Made by a program: the position numbers and the translations under genes
The notes under the pieces: model-generated
The model's input: only the letters and a program-made list of their open reading frames with translations
Database searches by the model: none
Told to the model about the DNA's origin: nothing
Origin: Pontimicrobium aquaticum
Lineage (GTDB): Bacteria; Bacteroidota; Bacteroidia; Flavobacteriales; Flavobacteriaceae
Assembly: GCF_005047595.1 (NCBI RefSeq)
Contig: NZ_SUPL01000005.1
Coordinates: 62,001-126,000 of the forward strand
Length of the DNA: 64,000 nucleotides
Reading direction: 5' to 3'
In this document: piece after piece, positions 35,326 to 45,165 of the stretch
Layout of the letters: the number at the start of each line of letters is the position of its first letter
Position numbering within the stretch: position 1 is the stretch's first letter

Positions 35326-36684
35326 TTAATAAGAATCTTTCATCCAGTTATAAGGCTTTCTTTTTACCCACATACCTCTTGTGAAATCTGGGAAATCTTG
35401 AGGCTCACCATTATTTTCAATAGATAATTCCGAAAGTGGTGTAATTGCACTCCAAGCAGCAGCATCGTAAGCATCCATTGGTGGAGCAATGTTTCTTTTT
35501 GCTGATTCTATAAACGCATGAATAACAAAAAAGTCCATCCCTCCATGTCCTGCTCCTGTTGCGTGTTCGCCATATTTTTTCCAAAGTGGATGATCGTATT
35601 TTTCTAACCATTCTTTTGAGTCATCCCAACGATGTGGCTCAGATTGTCCTTCAATATACATTCTATCTCCATCTTTTTCCCATAAACCATTAGCACCTTG
35701 TACTCTAAAGCCTAAAGAGTATGGTCGAGGCAAATTACAATCATGGGTTACAATAATGGTTTCACCATTAGTGGTTTCAATCGTGCTTGTAATGACATCA
35801 CCTTGTTTAAATTTTAATTTAGCATTTGGGTGTTCTTTTCCGCCATGTTTCACAATATAATTATGTAATCCAATGGCTTTGGTCGCATTTGAGGTTATTG
35901 ATGAAAACCGATTGCCTCGATTAATGTCGCACATGGTTGCAATAGGTCCAACGCCATGTGTTGGATAGACATCGGCATTTCTAAGTAAGGAATGTTGCGT
36001 TCTCCAAGCGGATTCCGAAATACCTTTATCACCAAACTCCACGCCTTTTCCGTAGGCTGATTTTCCATCATTTAATTTTACAAAACGCAAATCGTGCTGA
36101 TAACCACATCTAAAATGCACTAACTCTCCAAATATATCTTGCTTAACCATATTTAGCACAGCCAAAATATCGCGGCGGTAATTTACATTTTCGAGAATCA
36201 TCATATGTGTTCCTGTTTGTTCATGCGTATTTACCAAATCCCAACACTCTTCCATCGTATTTGCTGCCGATACTTCTAATCCAGTATATTTTCCTGCCAA
36301 CATAGCGTCTTTCGCCATTCTTGTATGCCACAACCATGGTGTTGAAATAATAACTGCATCAACTTCTTCAAGTTCTAATAGGTTTCGGTAATCGTATTCG
36401 TCTTTACTAAAAACCTTAGGTTTCTTTTTTCCTTTTTTCGAAATATTATCTAAAGCTAGAGTAATTCTATTTGGATCGATATCGCAAATAGCTGTCACCA
36501 ATACATCCTCTCTATTCAGCACATTATTTAGGTGATTTGTGCCTCGCAAACCTACACCTATAAGTCCTACTTTTAATATATCTTTTTGCGTATTTGAAAC
36601 CATCCCAAAGGTGGTGTTTGGAAGCATTGATAATCCTGCTCCTGCAATTGCCGATTGTTTTATAAATTGTCTTCTTGAACTCAT
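35326..36684 (-). CDS. Gfo/Idh/MocA family oxidoreductase, GH109-like
   Basis: 452 residues with a twin-arginine signal (R4, R5 in SSRRQFIKQSA), so probably periplasmic after Tat export. The NAD-binding motif GVGLRG is at residues 43-48. The GLEVSAANTMEECWDLV and ENVNYRRDI segments and the C-terminal GHGGMDFFVIHAFI are typical of GH109, a group that cleaves alpha-N-acetylgalactosamine through an NAD-dependent oxidation/elimination mechanism. Many members with this sequence pattern lack biochemical proof. Transcribed singly. Confidence 0.8.
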   Translation of the reverse strand: MSSRRQFIKQSAIAGAGLSMLPNTTFGMVSNTQKDILKVGLIGVGLRGTNHLNNVLNREDVLVTAICDIDPNRITLALDNISKKGKKKPKVFSKDEYDYRNLLELEEVDAVIISTPWLWHTRMAKDAMLAGKYTGLEVSAANTMEECWDLVNTHEQTGTHMMILENVNYRRDILAVLNMVKQDIFGELVHFRCGYQHDLRFVKLNDGKSAYGKGVEFGDKGISESAWRTQHSLLRNADVYPTHGVGPIATMCDINRGNRFSSITSNATKAIGLHNYIVKHGGKEHPNAKLKFKQGDVITSTIETTNGETIIVTHDCNLPRPYSLGFRVQGANGLWEKDGDRMYIEGQSEPHRWDDSKEWLEKYDHPLWKKYGEHATGAGHGGMDFFVIHAFIESAKRNIAPPMDAYDAAAWSAITPLSELSIENNGEPQDFPDFTRGMWVKRKPYNWMKDSY

Positions 36685-36935
36685 TTACTTTATTTATTTG
36701 GTTGATCTTGAAAAAATACTTTTTTAAAAATATGAAAATTACGCTATAAATAGGTCTTTTATAAAGTAGTATAATGCGAAATGTAACTTTTTTAAAAAAC
36801 CTGTGTCTAATAAGTATAGAGCGAAGAGTTCCAATACGTAATGAAACATAAAGTAAGTCTTTAAAGGTAGGCCTCTAAAAAGAAACATTAACAAACAATA
36901 CTCTTAAAAACTAAATTGCAACTAGTTTGTATAAT

Positions 36936-36966
36936 ATAAGAGCCACATATAACATGTAGCTCTTAT
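36936..36966 (-). terminator. Hairpin after the M20 peptidase gene
   Basis: ATAAGAGCCACAT and ATGTAGCTCTTAT pair with one mismatch around an ATAAC loop, 12 bp beyond the peptidase stop. The following T content on the minus strand is weak, so it may be a terminator or an mRNA-end hairpin. Confidence 0.5.
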
Positions 36967-36977
36967 TAATTTGTAGT

Positions 36978-38582
36978 TTAGTCTTTTTTTAATGTTGGGT
37001 AAGTAACTCCTAATTGCTCTAAATAGGATTTATACTTAGTCTCATCATAATAGAATTTTTCTAACTGACTTCTAAATTGTTTTTGTTTGTCTTCATTGAG
37101 ATAAATAGGAGGTAAATCGTCTGCCGAAATCATTGGTTGGTACTTAGTATCCTTACTTTGCTCATTATTAAAATAATCCCAAGCTTGTTCCACTAAATCT
37201 GGTTTGGTTAAAAAATCTATAATCGTCATTGCTTCTACTTTGGCTCCTGCAGTTACACCTTTATGAGCTATTGGAGTTGCCATTGCAATGGCATTACTCC
37301 AATGATGTCCTTGTAATCCTGGAATGTTTGACGGAAACCTCATAGTGACTGTTGGTACTTTCCATGATACATCACCAATATCATCCGATCCTCCACTTAC
37401 AGGACTTTTAATAGGTAATCCTAATTTACTTAGCTCTTTACTTAAGCCATTTGTTCTGTTTGAATTTACTTCTTTTTGTACAGCTTTTGCTAGTGTTTGA
37501 TCTTCTTCAGACCATTCTGGTAAACCAACAGTTTTAATATTATCATACATAGTTTCAGCAATGGTTTTATTAAAATGTCTTGGCCATGCAGTCCCTAGTA
37601 TTTTCGAACTCATTGTGGTTTTAGTCATAAGCGCTGCACCTTTAGCCATATCGTTGGCTTCTTTGTACATTTCCATAATGCCTTCATACGTAACATCTCT
37701 AAAGTAAAACCATATAGAAGCCTTAGAAGGCACTACATTGGGTTGATCGCCAGCATCTGTAAATATTGAGTGGGATCTTTTTAAAGGATGTAAATGCTCG
37801 CGTTTATAATTCCAACCTATATTCATGAGTTCGGCTGCATCTAATGCACTTCTCCCTCGCCAAGGTGATCCTGCCGAGTGTGCCGATTCGCCTTCAAACG
37901 TATATTCAACCGAAATTAAACCAGTACCTCTCGCCGCACCATAAGACACAGATAAATTACTACTTACATGTGTAAAAATGCACATATCAATATTGTCAAA
38001 AAGACCATCACGCGTGTACCAAGCCTTTGCTGCCACAAGTTCTTCGGCAATTCCTGGCCAAAGGATAAGGGTTCCTCCAATATTTTCGCGCTCCATAATT
38101 TGCTTTACTGCCAATACAGCTGTAATGTTTAATGGAATCCCAGCATTATGACCTTCACCATGTCCTGGTGCACCATCGACTATTGGTTTATGATACGCTA
38201 CTCCTGGATATTGTGATGCTTTTGGAATACAATCCACATCACTTCCTAAAGCAATTACTGGTCCTTCGCCATTACTCCATGTAGCAAACCACGCAGTTGG
38301 AATTCCAGAAACAGCCTTTTCAATTTTAAAACCATTGTCTTCAAGTATTCCAGTTAAATATTTTGATGATTCAATTTCTTGAAAGCCTAACTCTGCAAAG
38401 CTAAAAACCTTATCAACCATAATTTGCGATTGCTTATGGTTGGATTCTACAATTTGAGCAACTTCGGCTTTAAGCTTTTCAATTTTTTTCTTAGATAATT
38501 TTTTTTGCGCAAATATTGTTTGAGAAAATCCTAAACACATAACGCTTAAAAATAGTACTGTAAACTTCTTGTAATTTAACAT
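36978..38582 (-). CDS. Secreted M20 family amidohydrolase (AbgB-like)
   Basis: 534 residues with a signal peptide (cleavage after TIFAQ, residue ~26). The M20 core includes a metal-site stretch GHGEGHNAGIPLNI, TYEGIMEMY in the lid domain and HHWSNAIAM near the C-terminus. Pattern and length match AbgB, the p-aminobenzoyl-glutamate hydrolase subunit, and related aminoacylases, though AbgB normally pairs with AbgA and none is present. It probably hydrolyses an N-acyl or folate-breakdown amide in the periplasm. Followed 25 bp upstream on the same strand by a small secreted protein gene. Confidence 0.8.
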   Translation of the reverse strand: MLNYKKFTVLFLSVMCLGFSQTIFAQKKLSKKKIEKLKAEVAQIVESNHKQSQIMVDKVFSFAELGFQEIESSKYLTGILEDNGFKIEKAVSGIPTAWFATWSNGEGPVIALGSDVDCIPKASQYPGVAYHKPIVDGAPGHGEGHNAGIPLNITAVLAVKQIMERENIGGTLILWPGIAEELVAAKAWYTRDGLFDNIDMCIFTHVSSNLSVSYGAARGTGLISVEYTFEGESAHSAGSPWRGRSALDAAELMNIGWNYKREHLHPLKRSHSIFTDAGDQPNVVPSKASIWFYFRDVTYEGIMEMYKEANDMAKGAALMTKTTMSSKILGTAWPRHFNKTIAETMYDNIKTVGLPEWSEEDQTLAKAVQKEVNSNRTNGLSKELSKLGLPIKSPVSGGSDDIGDVSWKVPTVTMRFPSNIPGLQGHHWSNAIAMATPIAHKGVTAGAKVEAMTIIDFLTKPDLVEQAWDYFNNEQSKDTKYQPMISADDLPPIYLNEDKQKQFRSQLEKFYYDETKYKSYLEQLGVTYPTLKKD

Positions 38583-38607
38583 GGTTGGTAGTTTTAATTA
38601 AAATTTC

Positions 38608-39021
38608 TTAAAAAGTAAATGAAATTGATAGTCCGGAATAATTTACATTATCATAGAGTCCAATGGCTCCTTGTTGTAGTTGTAGTTTTGCTTTCTTTTT
38701 ATGTTTTCCAGCAGAAATAAACAAAGGGATACTAGCTAATGTAGTAGCTCCTCCTAAATAAGATAGCCAAAGCCCTTTGTTGTTATTTGTAGAATCTCCA
38801 TCTACTATTCCACCACTCATATTAATACCGTATCCACCAACTATCATTGCGACTCCTCCAACTAAAGTAATCCAACCAGCCAACTTATTTGCTTTTTTCT
38901 TACGGATGTGAAAATCGTAAAGTTCTTGTGATGCTTTTTGAGAGTTTTTTGGTATTTCTTGACTAACTACTTGACTTATAAAACCTAAACTAAACACAAT
39001 GAGTAATAATGTTTTTTTCAT
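38608..39021 (-). CDS. Small secreted or membrane protein of unknown function
   Basis: 137 residues. Signal peptide (first ~20 residues, ending VVSQE), then two short hydrophobic stretches around 46-66 and 84-102 separated by polar loops and a lysine-rich KHKKKAKLQL segment. The C-terminus SGLSISFTF resembles an outer-membrane strand. No family recognised. Lies 25 bp from the M20 peptidase gene in the same direction, so the two may be cotranscribed. Confidence 0.5.
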   Translation of the reverse strand: MKKTLLLIVFSLGFISQVVSQEIPKNSQKASQELYDFHIRKKKANKLAGWITLVGGVAMIVGGYGINMSGGIVDGDSTNNNKGLWLSYLGGATTLASIPLFISAGKHKKKAKLQLQQGAIGLYDNVNYSGLSISFTF

Positions 39022-39089
39022 GCTATGATATTTAAAGCAGGCAGGGCATAATAAGATTTGAACTTACATGTTAAAGTTAATTATTTTTT

Positions 39090-39215
39090 TTATAGTATTC
39101 CCCTAATCAAAAAACAGTTTTTAACCACAACATTGTTGCCGTTTGATATTTCAATAAAATAAATTCCTTCATTGAGGGAACTTAGATTTACTGTTTTAAA
39201 AGTAATTATTAAACA
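39090..39215 (-). pseudogene. Remnant of a type IX secretion sorting domain
   Basis: An open minus-strand frame of 41 codons between stops reads KTVNLSSLNEGIYFIEIS and then NGNNVVVKN, the ending of a type A por/T9SS C-terminal sorting domain, with extra residues CFLIRGIL. The rest of the parent protein is missing and there is no start codon, so it is a decayed fragment. Confidence 0.65.
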
Positions 39216-39239
39216 TTAATAAAACCATACACATAAATA

Positions 39240-39271
39240 AGAAAGACCTAACAAAAATGTTGGCCTTTCTT
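39240..39271 (-). terminator. Hairpin after the hybrid histidine kinase gene
   Basis: GAAAGACCTAACA and TGTTGGCCTTTC form an imperfect stem just downstream of the kinase stop on the minus strand, with weak A richness on the exit side. Confidence 0.5.
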
Positions 39272-39298
39272 AAGTTTTAATTTCACTTTTAATAATAT

Positions 39299-41341
39299 TT
39301 ATAATAAAGTGTCTTTTACTTTTATATAGTACTTACTTATTAAATGAAACAAAATATCTTGTTTAATAGGCTTTGGAATATAATCATTACAACCTGATTC
39401 CTTTGCTTTTAATTTATCTCCTGAAAAGCAAAAAGCTGTTTGAGCTATTATAATAACTTCTTTGTTAAATTTTCTAATTTCTTTCGTAGCTGAATAACCA
39501 TCTAACAATGGTAAGCCTACATCCATTAAAACAAGGTCTATGTCATGATTTTTTTCACATAATTTTATAGCCTGAATACCATTATCGGCCAAGATAATTT
39601 CCGAAGAAATTTTAGTTAAAAATTTTCTTAATATTCTTTGCCATATCTTATCATCTTCAACAATTAAAATTTTTAGCTTTGACTTTTTAGACCGCTTATT
39701 ATCTGTTTTCTCAAGTACAATACTAGTGTTAATTGACTCACTACTCATATAAGGTATTTTAAAACAAAATGTGGATCCTAATCCAAATTCAGATTTAACC
39801 TCTATATCGCCCCCTAAAGTTTCTATAAACCGTTTTGCTATAGTAAGCCCCAAACCTGTACCATCGTAAATATTTTCACCTCCACCATGTGCTTGTTTAA
39901 ACCTTTCGAAAATTACATTTTGTTTATGCTTTGGAATTCCTACACCTGTATCCTTTACGTAAAATTCTAATTCAAAACCTTTTATGTTGCACCCAAATTC
40001 AATAGATCCTTTTTGGGTAAACTTAATAGCGTTACTTAACAAATTTTGAAAAACCTTTAATAGTTTTTCACGATCTGAATTGATTACAACATCTTCTTTT
40101 AAAACATTACATTTAAGTAAAATTTTAGTTTTTTCATTATTCAATTCGAAAGAAAAGTCGTTATGAAGTTCTTTTAATAAGTCATTGATTTTAAATGCAG
40201 AAAAATTTGTTTTTATTTGCTCACACTCAATAGTTGAAATAGTAACAATGTTTTCAATAGTGGTTAGAAGTCTTTTACAGCTTTTATTTAAAACATCTAT
40301 TTGTTTTACTTGTTTAACCTTTGATGCTCCCTTATTAATAAGCACATTATATATTGCATTAATTTGATTCATAGGAGTACGAATTTCATGACTTATGTTA
40401 GCTAAAAAAGCCGTTTTAAGCATGTCGGATTCTTTTGCCTTTTTTAAGGCCTCCCTCAGCTCTTCATGCAACCTATTTTGTTCAAATGAAAAACTTAACT
40501 GATTAGAAATAACTTTAAGAAATTCTAAATCGTGTTTCGATTTTACATTTTCGTCATAATCGTTTTGAATTACAAAAGCCCCTATAATCTTTCCGTAAAA
40601 CTTTAATGGTATACCAAACCATGATCTTTGGCTTTCTTCAACAAAATTAATAAGGCCTTCATGATACAAATCTTCTTCTGAAAAAATCTCAACTTCTCCT
40701 TTTGAAAAAACTATTCTAGCTAGGCTTTTTTGTATTGTATACAATAACCCTTCATTATTTTGGTTATTAGTATTATTAGACAAATCTAAAGTATCTCTTT
40801 CTTTATCTAAAAACGCTACAAAAAAATGCTTTGCATCAAATACTTGTCCTAATTCTTCTTTAATAAGATTTGGTATGTCTTTTACACTCACCTCTGTTTG
40901 AAAAATATTGACAATATTTAACATGAAGTTATTTATGCTCTCAAGTTGTTTTCTTTTTGAAATATTTCTTAGTAAACAAAAGTAACCTAGAACATCTCCA
41001 GATTGGTCATATACTATATCATGTGAAGATTCTGTCTCAACTATTCTACCGTCTTTACTTTTTATTACACACTCGGTTAAAGTGTTGGGTTGCAATAACG
41101 ATTTAAAATACGTGCTTTTTGTCTTGTTAAAATTTACATCTACATGCTTAACCAACATTCTTGATATATGTTTACCTAACACTTCTTCTAGTTGATAACC
41201 ATATACTTCATTAAAAGCATCGTTTATATAAACGATTTCTTCATTTTTATTTAAACCAATTACAGCATCCGATGAATCTTGGAATATACTTTTTAATATT
41301 GGAGATAATTTATTTGTTTTGTAGGTTAGGTTGTTGGGCAT
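39299..41341 (-). CDS. Hybrid sensor histidine kinase/response regulator (PAS-GAF-HK-REC)
   Basis: 680 residues, no membrane helices, so cytoplasmic sensing. A PAS domain spans about 10-130 (DAVIGLNKNEEIVYIND), with a PAC-like end. A GAF domain follows (~145-295). The HisKA domain carries the phospho-His in ANISHEIRTP (~317), and the HATPase has its N box (LSNAIKF), G1 (VKDTGVGIPK) and G2 (GTGLGLTIAK). The C-terminal receiver has the phospho-Asp in LMDVGLP (~605). Its partner is not obvious; neighbours are a thioredoxin and an AraC regulator on the same strand. Confidence 0.9.
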   Translation of the reverse strand: MPNNLTYKTNKLSPILKSIFQDSSDAVIGLNKNEEIVYINDAFNEVYGYQLEEVLGKHISRMLVKHVDVNFNKTKSTYFKSLLQPNTLTECVIKSKDGRIVETESSHDIVYDQSGDVLGYFCLLRNISKRKQLESINNFMLNIVNIFQTEVSVKDIPNLIKEELGQVFDAKHFFVAFLDKERDTLDLSNNTNNQNNEGLLYTIQKSLARIVFSKGEVEIFSEEDLYHEGLINFVEESQRSWFGIPLKFYGKIIGAFVIQNDYDENVKSKHDLEFLKVISNQLSFSFEQNRLHEELREALKKAKESDMLKTAFLANISHEIRTPMNQINAIYNVLINKGASKVKQVKQIDVLNKSCKRLLTTIENIVTISTIECEQIKTNFSAFKINDLLKELHNDFSFELNNEKTKILLKCNVLKEDVVINSDREKLLKVFQNLLSNAIKFTQKGSIEFGCNIKGFELEFYVKDTGVGIPKHKQNVIFERFKQAHGGGENIYDGTGLGLTIAKRFIETLGGDIEVKSEFGLGSTFCFKIPYMSSESINTSIVLEKTDNKRSKKSKLKILIVEDDKIWQRILRKFLTKISSEIILADNGIQAIKLCEKNHDIDLVLMDVGLPLLDGYSATKEIRKFNKEVIIIAQTAFCFSGDKLKAKESGCNDYIPKPIKQDILFHLISKYYIKVKDTLL

Positions 41342-41401
41342 GTTTAAAATAGAATTGAAAATAAAATTACTTTAAGTTTACTGTAAACAGTGATTGTAAT
41401 T

Positions 41402-41734
41402 TTATTTTGAATTTATCATAAACTCTAAATGACTTCTCAATTCCTCTTCTGAAGGAGTTTTAGTCATCTTATATATTATTTCTCTATTTTTTATAAAAAG
41501 TAAGTACGGTGTTTTTTTTACTCTAAACCGTGATGCTAATTCTTCATTATAATCAACATCAATATTTATTATTTTAATTTCCTTTTTATATTCTTTACTT
41601 AGTTTTTTAAGTGTTGGCAAAAATAGTTTACACGATTTACATTCCTCTTCATGGAAATCTAATAGTATAGGCTTGTGTCTAAATTTTTGCAGTTCACTTT
41701 CAAAATCTTTAACGTCATCTAAAGTGGTCATCAT
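41402..41734 (-). CDS. Thioredoxin family protein with CKSC active site
   Basis: 110 residues, single thioredoxin fold without signal peptide, so cytoplasmic. The active site is ECKSCKLF near residue 35-38 in place of the usual CGPC, and the cis-proline loop is KKTPYLLF. The changed dipeptide predicts an altered redox potential. It sits 60 bp before the hybrid kinase gene (41.34 kb) and after an AraC gene on the same strand. Confidence 0.8.
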   Translation of the reverse strand: MMTTLDDVKDFESELQKFRHKPILLDFHEEECKSCKLFLPTLKKLSKEYKKEIKIINIDVDYNEELASRFRVKKTPYLLFIKNREIIYKMTKTPSEEELRSHLEFMINSK

Positions 41735-41817
41735 TTATTAATTAATTTTTGGGGTAAAATTTATTGAAGTCGAAGCTAGCGTAATTTAATTCAAGTATAA
41801 ATCCCTTTTTTTCCTTT

Positions 41818-42660
41818 TTAACACTCTTTTTTTCCTTTTTTCCTAATTCTATAACAATATGGCGAAATTCCTTCTTGGTTTTTAAAAAACCTGCTAAACG
41901 ATTTGGTACTTTCGTAGCCTATTGAGTAGGCAATTTCTTGAATACTTTTGTCAGAAAAATAAAGCAGTCGCTTTGCTTCATTCATTTTTCTTTCGTTAAT
42001 GTATTTTAATGGTGATTTTACTCCTTCTTTAGAAAAAAGGTTTGACAAGGTTTTGGGGGATTTGTTTAATAGAGTTGCGTATTCTGTAACGGTATGTTTT
42101 GTTCTAAAAAATTGGTCAACTAAATGAATATACTTTTTTATTAATGACAATTCTCCTGAGTCTATTAACAAAGCTTTATTTAGCTTAAATATTCTTAAAC
42201 AAAGAATAAGAAAATTATTTAAAAGTCCTTGAAGCATGCCCAATTTAAGATAATTGTTGGTGTGTATTTCTATTTGAAATAAACGCCATAGCAACTCAAA
42301 TTCATTGATTAAATTATCGGTAATTTTAATTGCCTTTAACCCTCCTTTACCAGTAGAAAATATATTATTCTTAAAGTTTGCCATAGCGTCATTCTTTAAA
42401 CATCCACCAAATAACCCATTAAAAACTATTACACGAGCATTACAAGATTCCTCAATATTTATCTTAGAAATTTCTGTTAAAAACAACAGTTCGTTTCTCA
42501 TAAATATTTTTAAGGAATCATCTATTGAGATAACGTTAAGATCAGACCTAAACCAAATAATAGCAAAATAGTTATTATCAAATATAGTAAGGCGTTTTAA
42601 GTTTAAATTAGTTAGTTTACTAACCATAAAAAACTCTCTAGAATTACCAAAATACTCCAT
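41818..42660 (-). CDS. AraC family transcriptional regulator
   Basis: 280 residues. The C-terminal ~100 residues are the double helix-turn-helix: VTEYATLLNKSPKTLSNLF and SIQEIAYSIGYESTKSFSRFF, ending with EGISPYCYRIR. The N-terminal ~170 residues have a beta-rich ligand domain without clear family. It precedes the thioredoxin gene on the same strand and may control it; this is inference. Confidence 0.85.
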   Translation of the reverse strand: MEYFGNSREFFMVSKLTNLNLKRLTIFDNNYFAIIWFRSDLNVISIDDSLKIFMRNELLFLTEISKINIEESCNARVIVFNGLFGGCLKNDAMANFKNNIFSTGKGGLKAIKITDNLINEFELLWRLFQIEIHTNNYLKLGMLQGLLNNFLILCLRIFKLNKALLIDSGELSLIKKYIHLVDQFFRTKHTVTEYATLLNKSPKTLSNLFSKEGVKSPLKYINERKMNEAKRLLYFSDKSIQEIAYSIGYESTKSFSRFFKNQEGISPYCYRIRKKGKKEC

Positions 42661-42776
42661 TTTATTTGCTAATTATATTACAAAAGTAGTTTCTTCTATT
42701 ACAAGAATTATTAAGCTATATTAATAAATCAATATAAGTTACATACTATCCAAAAACAAAGATGATAGAGGTCAAA

Positions 42777-43121
42777 CTAATCTTTATAAAAAAGATGTAT
42801 CCATATAGATCTTGAAAGTCTAAAATTAAAAGTACTTAACAATACTGCTATAACAGTAATAATAAAGAAAACTCTTAAGGGAGATAAATCGAAAAAATAC
42901 CAAAACAAAACCAAGCTTACTACCATTTGTGCAACCGCTAATGCATAACTAACAAACATAGCTCCAAAAAAGAAGCCTGTTTCTTTTTCAAATTTATAAT
43001 TGCAATTCCCACATCTTTCATTCATTTTAGGCATCCTAAACAATAGGATGTTGCCCTTATAATTAAAAATATTATTACTTTTACATTTAGGACATTTACA
43101 ATTTAAAGCATTAAAAAACAT
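42777..43121 (-). CDS. DUF983 family zinc-ribbon membrane protein
   Basis: 114 residues. A zinc ribbon is formed by CPKC near residue 10-13 and CGNC near 37-40, followed by the conserved KFEKETGFFFGAMFVSYA and two hydrophobic helices. The family is widespread in Bacteroidota; function unknown, sometimes linked with cytochrome oxidase genes. Divergent from an AraC-family gene across a ~100-bp gap. Confidence 0.85.
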   Translation of the reverse strand: MFFNALNCKCPKCKSNNIFNYKGNILLFRMPKMNERCGNCNYKFEKETGFFFGAMFVSYALAVAQMVVSLVLFWYFFDLSPLRVFFIITVIAVLLSTFNFRLSRSIWIHLFYKD

Positions 43122-43222
43122 TTATTATTACATTTAATTAATTATGCTTCAAAATTAGTACTATATAGCTCTATTAGCCATACAACATTATCGCTATTTC
43201 TTGTACTTTTAGGACATTTTTT

Positions 43223-44098
43223 ATGAAAATACCTGTTTTACATATTAACCAATTTCAAAAATTAAAACCATTAGATAATTTTTATGTAAATTCTTTTTCA
43301 AACCATGTAGAATTAAACTCTAAGCTGATTAATAAACCACATAGTCATAATTTTTATTTATGTATTATGTTTACTGAAGGCAGTGGCGTACATGAAATTG
43401 ATTTTAATACTTATAGAATTAATCCTGGCAAAGTATTCTTTTTAAAACCTACACAAACACATTTTTGGAAATTTGACACTAAACCTGAAGGGTTTATCTT
43501 TTTTCATTCTCAAGAGTTTTATGAATTAACTTTTTTAGATCATGCACTCAACTCATTTCCTTTTTATTACTCTTATCAAAACCCACCTTTATTAGAGCTG
43601 TCTCAAAGCGAATTAAACAAACTAAACTTAAAATTTAAAGAACTTTACATTGAATATATGCAAAACAAACCTTTAAAAAACATAAAGATAATTACCTTAA
43701 TAAGCAGTATTTATATAGAACTAACAAGAGTGTATTCTACCGATATAAGTACAGAAAAATTTACTTCTCCTCACTACTCCAAAATACTTGAAAAAGTAGA
43801 AAACTTAATAAATAAGCATTTTTATACTGAAAAGTCGCCAAATTTTTATGCTAATCAATTAAACATTACAACCAAACACCTTAATAGAGTGGTAAAACAA
43901 ACCATTAATAAGACAACAAGTCAATTAATTTCTGAAAGAATTATATTAGAATCTAAAAGGCTAATAGTTCATTCTAGAGATAATTTGGCTAGTATTGCTA
44001 ATACGCTTGAGTTTTCAGATTATGCATATTTTTCAAAATTTTTTAAATCAAAAACAGGGTTCACTCCTTTAGATTTTAAGAAAAAATATTTTCGCTAA
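43223..44098 (+). CDS. AraC family transcriptional regulator with cupin sensor
   Basis: 291 residues. The N-terminus is a cupin-like ligand domain (KPHSHNFYLCIMF, then IDFNTYRINPGKVFFLKP). The C-terminal HTH pair includes YANQLNITTKHLNRVVKQ and SIANTLEFSDYAYFSKFF. Different in the sensor from the AraC protein at 41.8-42.7 kb. Its target is unknown; it lies divergent to the DUF983 gene, an obvious candidate for control. Confidence 0.87.
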   Translation: MKIPVLHINQFQKLKPLDNFYVNSFSNHVELNSKLINKPHSHNFYLCIMFTEGSGVHEIDFNTYRINPGKVFFLKPTQTHFWKFDTKPEGFIFFHSQEFYELTFLDHALNSFPFYYSYQNPPLLELSQSELNKLNLKFKELYIEYMQNKPLKNIKIITLISSIYIELTRVYSTDISTEKFTSPHYSKILEKVENLINKHFYTEKSPNFYANQLNITTKHLNRVVKQTINKTTSQLISERIILESKRLIVHSRDNLASIANTLEFSDYAYFSKFFKSKTGFTPLDFKKKYFR

Positions 44099-44446
44099 TT
44101 TGTTCTCTATAAATAATCACATTTTTTCACTAATTAAAGAACTGTTAGTTTCTCTATAAACTAAATTTAGAGCACGAAAATTTGAACAGACATTTTCTAC
44201 GTTTAGATTTTGGTATTAATAGCCAATACACTTTAATTAAAAGAAAAAATCTCATAACTATTTACAAAACACATCTCACATCTAGACTTGCAAAAAAAGT
44301 TCAATGCAAAATATAATATTAAAAAGGTATAGTAGTTTATTATCATCATAAAGATTTTGAGCCAGATAAAAAGATAGTAATTCAATAAAAAAAGTCCAAC
44401 ACAACTGTTGAACTTTTTAAGTTGGATTAACACTAGAAAACTACTA
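44099..44446. other. Intergenic region between convergent genes
   Basis: 348 bases that hold a shared terminator (44387-44418). Nothing else is seen; the minus-strand ORF in this stretch has no family features. Confidence 0.5.
44387..44418. terminator. Terminator of the DUF2202 and AraC genes
   Basis: An A run, AAAGTCCAACA, a short loop, then TGTTGAACTTTTT. The stem has one mismatch. The same AAAGTCCAA stem recurs at 45175 and 56646. Confidence 0.75.
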
Positions 44447-45055
44447 TCATCCTCCACATCTTTCTTTTTCAGATTCAATTATCTCGTTATACTCTTCAAC
44501 AGATATAAACTGCGGAATATAACTAATCCCATTAAAATCAAGTTCAAAAACAAAACTTCTTAAATGATTTCTTGAACCGCACTTTAAACTATTATAAACA
44601 TTTAAGATGTCTATATTCTGTGTGTTAGATTCAACCTCGACAATATCTTTAATATCTAAATCTTCAACAGTGGCACCTACTTTTAGTGCCTCAATTAATG
44701 AAATATCTATTTGTGCTGTTAATTGATTGTAGAGTTGTTGTAAATCTTGATTTAAAAATATTCCCAATTCTTCTATTACTGGATCTTTTAAGTTGTATTT
44801 GTTCAATAAATACAAAATACTGTTCATATGCTGTTGTTCACTTTGCGAAATGTTATAAAATATTTGCTGTTGGTATTTCTCAAAAGCGTATAAATAGACA
44901 TCTCTAGCTAATTTTTCTTCCTCTCTCAAAAAAACAAGGTCTTGCTTTTCAAGATTGGTTAATTCTAATATTGCTGCGGTATTATCATCATTCTTAGAGC
45001 AACTGGTTATAAATACACTTATTATTGATAAGAAGGCTATTATAATTGTTTTCAT
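44447..45055 (-). CDS. DUF2202 ferritin-like lipoprotein
   Basis: 202 residues. Signal with lipobox FITSC (Cys ~19). The helical body has FLREEEKLARDVYLYAF and SEQQHMNSILYLL, carrying Glu and His residues spaced as in ferritin-like di-iron proteins of DUF2202. Function unknown, possibly metal or redox protection in the periplasm. Single gene; convergent with the AraC gene and divided from it by a terminator. Confidence 0.82.
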   Translation of the reverse strand: MKTIIIAFLSIISVFITSCSKNDDNTAAILELTNLEKQDLVFLREEEKLARDVYLYAFEKYQQQIFYNISQSEQQHMNSILYLLNKYNLKDPVIEELGIFLNQDLQQLYNQLTAQIDISLIEALKVGATVEDLDIKDIVEVESNTQNIDILNVYNSLKCGSRNHLRSFVFELDFNGISYIPQFISVEEYNEIIESEKERCGG

Positions 45056-45165
45056 GATTAAAAATTTAAATTAAACACTATACATATTAGACTTCAAATT
45101 TCTATTTAGGTTTAGTATAACGTTTGTAACAAAAGTTACTTAGTAGGTAAGCTTTTCAGAAAAAT

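Noticed and set aside
44233-44478. 81-residue minus-strand ORF overlapping the DUF2202 gene end
   Set aside because: It runs through the terminator at 44387-44418 and has a random, low-complexity composition.
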